6,251 bases of DNA from Burkholderiales bacterium (lineage in GTDB: Bacteria; Pseudomonadota; Gammaproteobacteria; Burkholderiales; Burkholderiaceae_D). This document shows, one piece after another, positions 1 to 4,737 of this stretch. Below the pieces are notes generated by a model, which searched no databases, was not told the origin of the DNA, and worked only from the letters and a program-made list of their open reading frames with translations. Numbering within the stretch: the first letter of the stretch is position 1; every line of letters begins with the position of its first letter. The position numbers and the translations under genes were made by a program. Location of the stretch: positions 1 through 6,251 of the forward strand of contig JAGWUK010000193.1 of NCBI GenBank assembly GCA_028868455.1, in the 5' to 3' direction.

Positions 1-287
1 TCCGCGGTTTGTCGATTCGTTTGCTGATGTCGGGCAAACCGGGTCAGGATGCATTGAAACAGCTTGACTGGGCTAAGACAGTCCTGGAAGCGGCAAAATT
101 CGAGGTGGTTACGTCGCTCATTACCGGCGATGCGGAAAGCATCATCGCCAAAACGATACGCGAACAATCGATAGACTTGCTTATCATGGGCGCGTATTCG
201 CACTCGCCGTTGCGCACCATGCTGTTCGGCAGCAAGACGACCGATTTGTTGCGCTCATCCTCCATTCCAACCCTGTTATTGCGCTAA
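1..287 (+). CDS. Universal stress protein (UspA family), C-terminal part, 5' truncated by window edge
   Basis: The reading frame is open from the window edge (first complete codon at base 3), so the TTG at base 9 is not a real start. About 95 residues remain, matching the second half of a Usp domain. A typical C-terminal nucleotide-loop region is visible: hydrophobic strand LLIMGAYSHS, then PLRTMLFGSKTTDLL, ending in the strand IPTLLLR. The Usp ATP-binding signature is G-x2-G-x9-G-(S/T); here it reads G-A-Y-S-x9-G-S, so the middle glycine is a serine. Whether it still binds ATP cannot be told. The missing part may be one half-domain or a second whole Usp domain, since many proteobacterial members are tandem. 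The stop codon overlaps the ribosome binding site of the next gene, which suggests co-transcription. Usp proteins are cytoplasmic stress proteins of varied role; nothing here shows a specific one. Confidence 0.85.
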   Translation, partial: RGLSIRLLMSGKPGQDALKQLDWAKTVLEAAKFEVVTSLITGDAESIIAKTIREQSIDLLIMGAYSHSPLRTMLFGSKTTDLLRSSSIPTLLLR

Positions 288-297
288 GGATTGTTCA

Positions 298-645
298 ATG
301 GCTAACGCGTATGAAGTGATGCGAATCCGTCTCGACACCGAGCTCAGCCAAACGATTGCAGCAATCGAGCAGGCCAAGCGCTCTGTCGGTACGGTCGAGC
401 TCGATCAGTCCAGCGTCGGAAGAGTGTCACGCATTGATGCCTTCCAGCAGCAAGAGCTTGCCAAAGTATTGCAGGAGCGCCTCAACGTACGCAAACGCAA
501 ACTGGAAGCCGCATTGAACCGCGTTGAACTTGGCGCTTATGGCTTGTGCTGCGCCTGTCAGTGCGACGTCGATCCAGCCCGGCTGGACGCCGACCCAGCT
601 GCGGTGTTTTGTTCGGTTTGTGTCGTTGGGCAGACGAATCCCTGA
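298..645 (+). CDS. TraR/DksA-family C4 zinc-finger protein
   Basis: The protein has 115 residues. The C-terminus carries a perfect C4 zinc finger of the TraR/DksA type, C84-x2-C87-x17-C105-x2-C108, inside a DksA-like context (GAYGLC...ARLDADP). C85 and C89 are extra cysteines beside the finger. The N-terminal 75 residues look helical and charged, as in the DksA coiled coil, and include an SRIDA segment (44-48) reminiscent of the acidic tip of DksA. DksA proteins bind in the RNA polymerase secondary channel and tune initiation with ppGpp. At 115 residues this is shorter than E. coli DksA (about 151) and longer than TraR (about 73), so it is a paralogue rather than the housekeeping dksA. The start is supported by AAGGA at 286-290, seven bases upstream. 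The site overlaps the stop of the Usp gene, implying one transcript. The actual promoter target set is unknown. Confidence 0.85.
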   Translation: MANAYEVMRIRLDTELSQTIAAIEQAKRSVGTVELDQSSVGRVSRIDAFQQQELAKVLQERLNVRKRKLEAALNRVELGAYGLCCACQCDVDPARLDADPAAVFCSVCVVGQTNP

Positions 646-691
646 CTGCCTGCCTACGCTGGAGCGATCATCGACAAGATTCGTCTGCCAG

Positions 692-720
692 TGTAATAAT
701 TTCCCATCTGACTACGACTA
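692..720 (+). promoter_or_regulatory. Putative ECF-type sigma promoter, copy A (thioredoxin-ccdA-gor unit)
   Basis: TGTAATAA at 692-699 and CGACTA at 715-720, with 17 bases between TGTAAT and CGAC. The preceding bases are AG. The same element with the same spacing recurs at 3438 and 4676, each time upstream of a gene start. It would place a transcript start near 726-729, leaving a leader of about 75 bases before the thioredoxin gene. This copy has TGTAAT where the other two have TGTAAC. Confidence 0.62.
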
Positions 721-737
721 TGCAATATGCGACTTGC

Positions 738-779
738 GACGCGCCTGAGCGTTCGCAGGGGCGTCATGCCGACTCGGCA
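738..779 (+). other. Two tandem hairpins in the leader of the thioredoxin gene
   Basis: The first hairpin pairs GACGC (738-742) with GCGTC (761-765) and CCTG (744-747) with CAGG (756-759), leaving one G-G mismatch and an eight-base loop. It is followed at once by TGCCG (767-771) and CGGCA (775-779) with a three-base loop. No T-run follows, so this is not a standard intrinsic terminator. It lies between the putative promoter at 692-720 and the start codon, so it may be a 5' leader structure affecting stability or translation. The rest of the 646-803 gap shows nothing else recognisable. Confidence 0.35.
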
Positions 780-803
780 CAACTTATGCGTCAGATTCCA
801 TGA

Positions 804-1196
804 ATGGCAAACACCATGAAAATCAAGCAAATCCTCCTCGCCTCGCTTCTTGTCCTCGCGGCAACGATGGCACACGCGCTCGACATCCAGCCTTACACTG
901 CCGCCAACCTGGCTGCGGCGCAAAAGGCCGACAAGCCGGTTGCGCTGCATTTTCATGCGGACTGGTGCCCGACTTGCCGTACCCAAACGGCCGTGCTGCA
1001 GAACTTGAAATCAGAAAAAGGGCTGGACTTGACGGTGCTGGTAGCGAACTACGACACCGAGAAGGCGCTCAAGCGCCGCTTCAAGGTGAATGCACAATCC
1101 ACCCTGATCGTATTGAAGGGACAGAAAGAAGTGGCGCGGCTGGTGGGCGATACCACGGCGGACGGCATCCGTACTGCGCTGAAGTCTGCGCTGTGA
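804..1196 (+). CDS. Periplasmic thioredoxin-like protein (signal peptide, WCPTC)
   Basis: The protein has 130 residues from the ATG at 804. A second ATG at 816 gives a cleaner signal peptide (MKIKQ, then a hydrophobic core LLASLLVLAATM, cleavage near AHA-LD) and is the more likely biological start; neither ATG has a convincing ribosome binding site. The mature part is a thioredoxin fold of about 105 residues with the redox motif W54-C55-P-T-C58, preceded by strand PVALHFHAD. Thioredoxins usually have a cis-proline facing the active site; here that loop reads NAQSTLIVLKG, with Q98-S99 before T100, so the proline appears to be absent. The stop lies 13 bases before the ccdA-like gene, whose product normally passes electrons from cytoplasmic thioredoxin to such periplasmic partners. 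The likely role is a periplasmic thiol reductant; the natural substrate is not shown by the sequence. Confidence 0.85.
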   Translation: MANTMKIKQILLASLLVLAATMAHALDIQPYTAANLAAAQKADKPVALHFHADWCPTCRTQTAVLQNLKSEKGLDLTVLVANYDTEKALKRRFKVNAQSTLIVLKGQKEVARLVGDTTADGIRTALKSAL

Positions 1197-1209
1197 CAAG
1201 GGGACGCTG

Positions 1210-1944
1210 ATGTCTGTCGCGTTGTCAGTCCCGCAAATGGGCTTGAGCCTGTTTGCGGGTAGCCTCACCACCTTATCGCCTTGCGTGTTCCCGCTGCTGC
1301 CGCTAGTGCTGGGCGGTGCGTTGCAGGGCAACCGTTTTGCGCCGGTGGCGATGGGCGTAGGCATGATCGCGTCATTCGCAGGGATCGGTATGCTGCTGGG
1401 CGCGCTCGGTCCCGCACTGGGAATTGATGCCGATACGATACGTACCGGCGGCGCAGTGATGCTAATCGCGTTCGCGCTGACCATGCTGATTCCCGCATTG
1501 GGCGAACGCTTCACACAATGGATGTTGCCGATCGCCAGTACGGCCAATGCCGCTTCCGCCAAATTGGACGGCGGTTCCTTGTTTGGTGCACTGTTGCTCG
1601 GTGGCGTGCTGGGCTTAGTGTGGAGCCCGTGCTCCGGCCCCTTGCTGGGGTCGGCATTGACGCTGGTGGCCAGCGAAGGCGGCGTAGCGCGCGGTGGCCT
1701 AGTGCTCGGAATTTTTGGTCTTGGCGCAGCGGTTCCGCTGGTGGCCGTGGCCTACGCTTCGCGCAGCGGCTTTGTGCGCGTACGTGACTGGGTGCTCGCG
1801 CGTATCGAACAGGTGCGGTATGGCTTTGCACTATTGCTTGGGACGATGGGCATCGCCATCCTGACCGGTGGCGACAAGTGGCTGGAAGCCCAGATTCTGA
1901 ATTGGTTGCCGGATGCCTGGGTCAATTTCACCGTGGGCATCTGA
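1210..1944 (+). CDS. CcdA/DsbD-type transmembrane thiol electron transporter
   Basis: The protein has 244 residues, the usual size of stand-alone CcdA proteins, with about six hydrophobic segments (roughly 11-35, 45-68, 78-97, 123-150, 162-183, 203-220). It has only two cysteines, C25 in LSPCVFPLLP and C141 in WSPCSGPLLG. These are the paired Pro-Cys motifs in the first and fourth helices that define the CcdA/DsbD membrane domain and carry electrons across the inner membrane. The start at 1210 has an AAGGGG-like site about six bases upstream. CcdA proteins serve cytochrome c maturation or other periplasmic thiol pathways. No cytochrome c maturation gene is present, and the adjacent gene is a secreted thioredoxin, so this pair more likely forms a dedicated reducing pathway. 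The annotation "cytochrome c biogenesis protein" would be family-level only. Confidence 0.9.
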   Translation: MSVALSVPQMGLSLFAGSLTTLSPCVFPLLPLVLGGALQGNRFAPVAMGVGMIASFAGIGMLLGALGPALGIDADTIRTGGAVMLIAFALTMLIPALGERFTQWMLPIASTANAASAKLDGGSLFGALLLGGVLGLVWSPCSGPLLGSALTLVASEGGVARGGLVLGIFGLGAAVPLVAVAYASRSGFVRVRDWVLARIEQVRYGFALLLGTMGIAILTGGDKWLEAQILNWLPDAWVNFTVGI

Positions 1945-2009
1945 GCACGGCAATTGAAGCAAGCTTATCATCCACATTCAACTTGCTACATGATCAGAAG
2001 GAAATCCAC

Positions 2010-3359
2010 ATGAGCAACTACGACTACGACTTGTTTACCATCGGCGGCGGATCCGGCGGTGTACGCGCCAGCCGCTTTGCCAGCCAGTACGGTGCCACGG
2101 TTGCGTTGGCGGAAAAGAGCGAGCTGGGCGGCACCTGCGTCAACCTCGGTTGCATCCCCAAGAAGCTGATGTCGTACGCCGCACATTTTCGTGCAGACTT
2201 TGCCGATGCGGCGGGCTTCGGCTGGCAACTGGGTGAATCGACATTCGACTGGGCGAGCTTGATCGCCAACAAGGATCGAGAAATTGCACGACTCAATGGT
2301 GTCTATCGCTCGACGCTGGAAAAGGCCTCGGTCGAGGTGGTCGACGGTCATGCGAGCGTCGTAGATGCACACACCGTGCTTATCAATGGCCGCCGCATCA
2401 GTGCACGCCACATCCTGATCGCAACCGGCGGACGCCCCACGCGCCCTACCATCAAGGGCAGCGAGCACGGCATTAGTTCCGATGATTTTTTTCATTTAAA
2501 GGCATTGCCACCCCGCGCAGTGGTAGTCGGTGGCGGGTACATCGCAGTGGAACTGGCTGCCATCCTCAATGGTCTGGGCAGCAAGGTGACGCTGCTCTAT
2601 CGCGGCAAGCAACTATTACGCACGATGGATCACGAGCTCGGCACATTTTTGGCGGCAGAAATGATCAAGAATGGCATAGATGTCCAGTTTGAAACGGATA
2701 TCGATGCGTTGCATGCCAATGGCGATGTCAAGCAGGTGCAGTTGAATAATGGTCGGATCATCGACGCTGAGTGCGTTTTGTTTGCCACCGGACGTCATGC
2801 CAATACTGCCGGACTCGGCCTGGAAAACGCAGGCGTTGCGCTACGTGAAAATGGTTCCATCGTCGTCGATGACCAGTTCAAAACCAATGTTGATTCAATC
2901 TATGCAATCGGCGACGTGATCGACCGCGTGGCGTTAACGCCAGTGGCACTGGCGGAAGGCATGATCGTCGCGGCCAACCTGTTTCTGCAGGGTGGACGGC
3001 GCATGTCGTACGAGAACATCCCGACGGCAGTGTTCAGCCACCCAAATGTCGGCACCGTCGGCATGACGGAAGCGGAGGCGCGCAAGCGATACGGCGCAGT
3101 GAAGATTTTCAAGAGCGAATTCAAGGCGCTCAAACATACCTTGTCAGGTTCGACCGAACGTTCCTTCATGAAGCTGGTGGTCGATGTCGCCAGCGATCGG
3201 GTGCTGGGCTTGCACATGGTCGGTGCAGATGCGGGGGAGGTGATGCAGGGATTCGCTGTTGCACTGCAATGCAATGCGACAAAGGCACAATTCGATGCGA
3301 CCATCGGGATTCATCCGACCATGGCAGAAGAGTTTGTCACGATGCGCACGCCCGTGTAA
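2010..3359 (+). CDS. gor: Glutathione-disulfide reductase
   Basis: The protein has 449 residues, nearly identical in length to E. coli Gor. It is a flavoprotein that reduces glutathione disulfide with NADPH in the cytoplasm. Visible in order: FAD-binding GGGSGG (12-17), redox-active C43-V-N-L-G-C48 followed by IPKK, NADPH-binding GGGYIAVELAAILNGLG (174-190), the second FAD motif YAIGDV (298-303), and the C-terminal HPTMAEEF with H435 and E440 as the catalytic pair. R198 and R204 match the arginines that select NADPH over NADH in E. coli Gor. This set separates it from lipoamide, mercuric and trypanothione relatives. The frame is open upstream to 1878, but that would overlap the ccdA-like gene; ATG 2010 has AGAAGGAAA at 1996-2004 and begins the conserved N-terminus. 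It sits 65 bases after the ccdA-like gene with no separate copy of the repeated promoter, so it is probably in the same transcript. Confidence 0.95.
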   Translation: MSNYDYDLFTIGGGSGGVRASRFASQYGATVALAEKSELGGTCVNLGCIPKKLMSYAAHFRADFADAAGFGWQLGESTFDWASLIANKDREIARLNGVYRSTLEKASVEVVDGHASVVDAHTVLINGRRISARHILIATGGRPTRPTIKGSEHGISSDDFFHLKALPPRAVVVGGGYIAVELAAILNGLGSKVTLLYRGKQLLRTMDHELGTFLAAEMIKNGIDVQFETDIDALHANGDVKQVQLNNGRIIDAECVLFATGRHANTAGLGLENAGVALRENGSIVVDDQFKTNVDSIYAIGDVIDRVALTPVALAEGMIVAANLFLQGGRRMSYENIPTAVFSHPNVGTVGMTEAEARKRYGAVKIFKSEFKALKHTLSGSTERSFMKLVVDVASDRVLGLHMVGADAGEVMQGFAVALQCNATKAQFDATIGIHPTMAEEFVTMRTPV

Positions 3360-3437
3360 TGTTGGGCAATCAAAGTTCCGCCTGACACTGCTGCAAATCG
3401 CCTTAAATGTGCGAAAAACAAAAAAGTTTCAGTTCAG

Positions 3438-3466
3438 TGTAACAACTCGACAGGTTCGCGCGACTA
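3438..3466 (+). promoter_or_regulatory. Putative ECF-type sigma promoter, copy B (Cys-repeat protein unit)
   Basis: TGTAACAA at 3438-3445 and CGACTA at 3461-3466, with 17 bases between TGTAAC and CGAC, preceded by AG. Spacing and core match the copies at 692 and 4676 exactly. It would start a transcript near 3472, giving a leader of about 95 bases. The element lies in the 208-base gap after gor, whose first part (3360-3437) is AT-rich in places and shows no terminator. Confidence 0.68.
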
Positions 3467-3477
3467 CATCTCCAGAT

Positions 3478-3518
3478 CAGACTGATACCCGTCATCACAA
3501 TCGACTGCACCCAGTCTG
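3478..3518 (+). other. Possible 5' leader hairpin of the Cys-repeat gene
   Basis: CAGACTG at 3478-3484 and its exact reverse complement CAGTCTG at 3512-3518 enclose a 27-base loop; an outer T-G pair could add to it. It would fall at the very 5' end of a transcript from promoter copy B. Such structures can protect an mRNA from decay, but a seven-base stem could also arise by chance. It is not a terminator, as no T-run follows. Confidence 0.25.
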
Positions 3519-3567
3519 GCAAGTTCATCAATCGAATCACCCCTTAACTTATTTTATGGAGTTACAA

Positions 3568-3831
3568 ATGAATAAATCCCTGCTGAAGTTGTCGATTGCT
3601 GCCCTGACAGCCGCTACGTTCTCCCTGCCCGCGGCTGCTGCCAGCGACACGCCTGACGGCGCCAAGTGCGCTGGGAAATGCGCGCCTGCAAAAGTTATCA
3701 AAAAGAGCAAGAAGCACAAGGCAGCTGCCAAGTGCGGCGCAAAATGTTCTGCAAAATGCGCTCCGAAATGTGCGCCTAAGTGTGCTCCCAAGTGCGCGCC
3801 AAAATGCGCACCAAAGTGCGGCGCAAAGTAA
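3568..3831 (+). CDS. Small secreted Lys-Cys-x-x repeat protein, putative metal or metalloid binder
   Basis: The protein has 87 residues. ATG 3568 has a good ribosome binding site (GGAG at 3558-3561, six bases away) and begins a clear Sec signal peptide: MNKSLLK, a hydrophobic stretch to about residue 20, cleavage near PAAAA-SD (residue 24 or 25). The mature peptide of about 62 residues has an initial K33-C34-A-G-K-C38-A-P, a basic linker (KVIKKSKKHK, 42-51), and from K55 eight tandem four-residue units: KCGA, KCSA, five KCAP, KCGA, then a final K87. All ten cysteines (34, 38, 56, 60, 64, 68, 72, 76, 80, 84) sit at four-residue spacing within their blocks and follow a lysine. There are no aromatic residues after the signal peptide. 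Dense regular thiols on an exported basic peptide suggest binding of soft metals or metalloids. It recalls repeat-bearing HvfA/bufferin-type precursors, but no MNIO (DUF692) modifying enzyme is present here. It is not a classical metallothionein. Function is inferred only. Confidence 0.85.
   Translation: MNKSLLKLSIAALTAATFSLPAAAASDTPDGAKCAGKCAPAKVIKKSKKHKAAAKCGAKCSAKCAPKCAPKCAPKCAPKCAPKCGAK
3730..3828 (+). repeat. In-frame 12-base tandem repeat encoding Lys-Cys-x-x
   Basis: Eight 12-base units of the form AAR-TGY-GSN-SCN (one with TCT), plus a closing AAG. The five KCAP units use five different base versions: AAATGCGCTCCG, AAATGTGCGCCT, AAGTGTGCTCCC, AAGTGCGCGCCA, AAATGCGCACCA. The peptide pattern is exact while the DNA has drifted at third positions. 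Confidence 0.9.
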
Positions 3832-3850
3832 GCTCTTCGGGACAGGAATG

Positions 3851-3877
3851 GCGTCGGGTGTCATACTTGCCCGGCGT
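3851..3877 (+). other. Hairpin between Cys-repeat gene and the next gene
   Basis: GCGTCGGG (3851-3858) can pair with CCCGGCGT (3870-3877), using two G-T wobbles, around an 11-base loop. It is followed by CCTTTC rather than a strong T-run. It may be a leaky terminator or a 3' stabilising structure that lets the small protein be made in excess over the downstream product. Evidence is a single weak stem. Confidence 0.25.
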
Positions 3878-3902
3878 CCTTTCATCCAGCAAATCAGGCA
3901 AT

Positions 3903-4649
3903 ATGAATAACAAAGACTTGAGCGCAACGATGGGTCGTCAGACACCACAGCAGATCAGCAGCATGCAGTCTGCAGCGGAAGCATTGCTCGCATGTTATGC
4001 CGAGTTGGCAGCCGACAAATCGCATCTGCTGTCCGAAATTCTCCATGACAGCGTGCCCCGTCAGTGGGCGCATTATCCTGATGACGATGTCATCGATCGT
4101 ACCAACGGCTATCAGTTTTTCTATCATTCCCATTCACCCGAAGATCGCGATGCGACAGGCGAGCATGGCCATTTTCACGTATTCGCGCGCCAGGATGTGC
4201 ATGGAGATGCGATCGATACCGATACCGAACAAGATTTCCTGATGCAGTTGAATGGCGAGCAACCGGCGCACGCCAACACGATCCATCTGCTGTGCGTGGC
4301 GCTCGATGCCAAGGGCGTGCCTACCGCATTGTTTACTGTCAACCGCTGGGTGACCGGCGACCACCTGCTTAGCGCGGCGACAACATTACGTTTGCTGTTC
4401 AGCTTTTCCGTACATACACAACATGAGCTGCGGATCAACAAATGGTTGACCGCATTATTGGCCTTGTTCCGACCGCAAATTGAACAGCTCTTGATGGAAC
4501 GCGACAAGGCTTTGCGGAAATTGGCAGAGAAACGACGGAAATCGGACTTGCTCGAAGATGAATCGGTCGAACTCTTGTCGAGCATTCCGATTGATATCGA
4601 TCTGCAAATCAACTGGTTATTCAGTGATGAGAATGCAACGGGCCCGTAA
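3903..4649 (+). CDS. Uncharacterised protein resembling the DUF6969 family, with His-rich motif
   Basis: The protein has 248 residues and no signal peptide or membrane segment, so it is probably cytoplasmic. From memory, the central pattern matches proteins annotated DUF6969, whose function is unknown: Y74-H75-S-H77-SPEDRD...GEH88-G-H90-F-H92-VF, then IHLLCVALDAKGVP (127-140), NRWVTGD (147-153) and WLTALLALFRPQIEQLLMERD (181-201). The five histidines in HSH and EHGHFH are well placed to bind a metal ion, but this is inference. The C-terminal part (193-215) is helical and basic. ATG 3903 is preferred over an in-frame ATG at 3780, which lies inside the Cys-repeat gene; its ribosome binding site is weak (AGG at 3896-3898). 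No copy of the repeated promoter precedes it, so it is likely co-transcribed with the Cys-repeat gene 71 bases upstream. A role in handling that peptide or its ligand is possible but unproven. Confidence 0.75.
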   Translation: MNNKDLSATMGRQTPQQISSMQSAAEALLACYAELAADKSHLLSEILHDSVPRQWAHYPDDDVIDRTNGYQFFYHSHSPEDRDATGEHGHFHVFARQDVHGDAIDTDTEQDFLMQLNGEQPAHANTIHLLCVALDAKGVPTALFTVNRWVTGDHLLSAATTLRLLFSFSVHTQHELRINKWLTALLALFRPQIEQLLMERDKALRKLAEKRRKSDLLEDESVELLSSIPIDIDLQINWLFSDENATGP

Positions 4650-4675
4650 TCGGCTCCCGAAATCTGTTTGGCGAG

Positions 4676-4704
4676 TGTAACAAATCGAACCGCTGCAACG
4701 ACTG
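4676..4704 (+). promoter_or_regulatory. Putative ECF-type sigma promoter, copy C (arsM unit)
   Basis: TGTAACAA at 4676-4683 and CGACTG at 4699-4704, with 17 bases between TGTAAC and CGAC, preceded by AG. It is the third copy with identical spacing. It would start a transcript near 4710, about 28 bases before the arsM start. The rest of the 4650-4737 gap holds no other clear signal; no ArsR-type operator palindrome was seen. Confidence 0.68.
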
Positions 4705-4737
4705 ATTGATAACACCACTACTTCAATCGGGACCATC

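Noticed and set aside
1011..1562. Long reverse-strand open frame across the thioredoxin and ccdA-like genes
   Set aside because: It lies opposite two well-supported genes, has no recognisable domain, and is explained by codon bias on the coding strand.
1958..1987. AGCAAG/CTTGCT inverted repeat before gor as an operator or terminator
   Set aside because: The six-base stem with an 18-base loop is easily due to chance and no T-run follows.
1878..2009. N-terminal extension of glutathione reductase starting at 1878
   Set aside because: It would overlap the end of the ccdA-like gene; the conserved N-terminus and a good ribosome binding site mark ATG 2010.
3355..3383. A further TGTAAT at the end of gor as a fourth promoter copy
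   Set aside because: At the fixed spacing (3378) the sequence is CCGCCT, not CGAC, so it lacks the second half.
3259..3567. Extended start for the Cys-repeat protein at 3259
   Set aside because: It overlaps the end of gor and would bury the signal peptide; ATG 3568 has a clear ribosome binding site and signal sequence.
3549..3791. Reverse-strand frame reading as a His/Ala/Gly repeat
   Set aside because: It is the antisense image of the Lys-Cys repeat; the forward gene has the start signal and signal peptide.
3730..3828. Tandem repeat as a possible CRISPR array or iteron set
   Set aside because: Units are 12 bases, in frame, contiguous and without spacers, and they encode the peptide repeat.
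3780..3902. Extended start for the DUF6969-like protein inside the Cys-repeat gene
   Set aside because: The extra 41 residues are the repeat read in another frame and look unlike a protein domain.
3568..4649. Calling the Cys-repeat and following gene a bufferin (bufA/bufB) system
   Set aside because: The downstream protein lacks MNIO/DUF692 features, and the KCAP repeat differs from known bufferin and HvfA sequences; only the general analogy is kept.
4638..4659. Palindrome ACGGGCCCGT and nearby CCCG as a terminator after the DUF6969-like gene
   Set aside because: The palindrome has no loop, it lies within the last codons, and no T-run follows.
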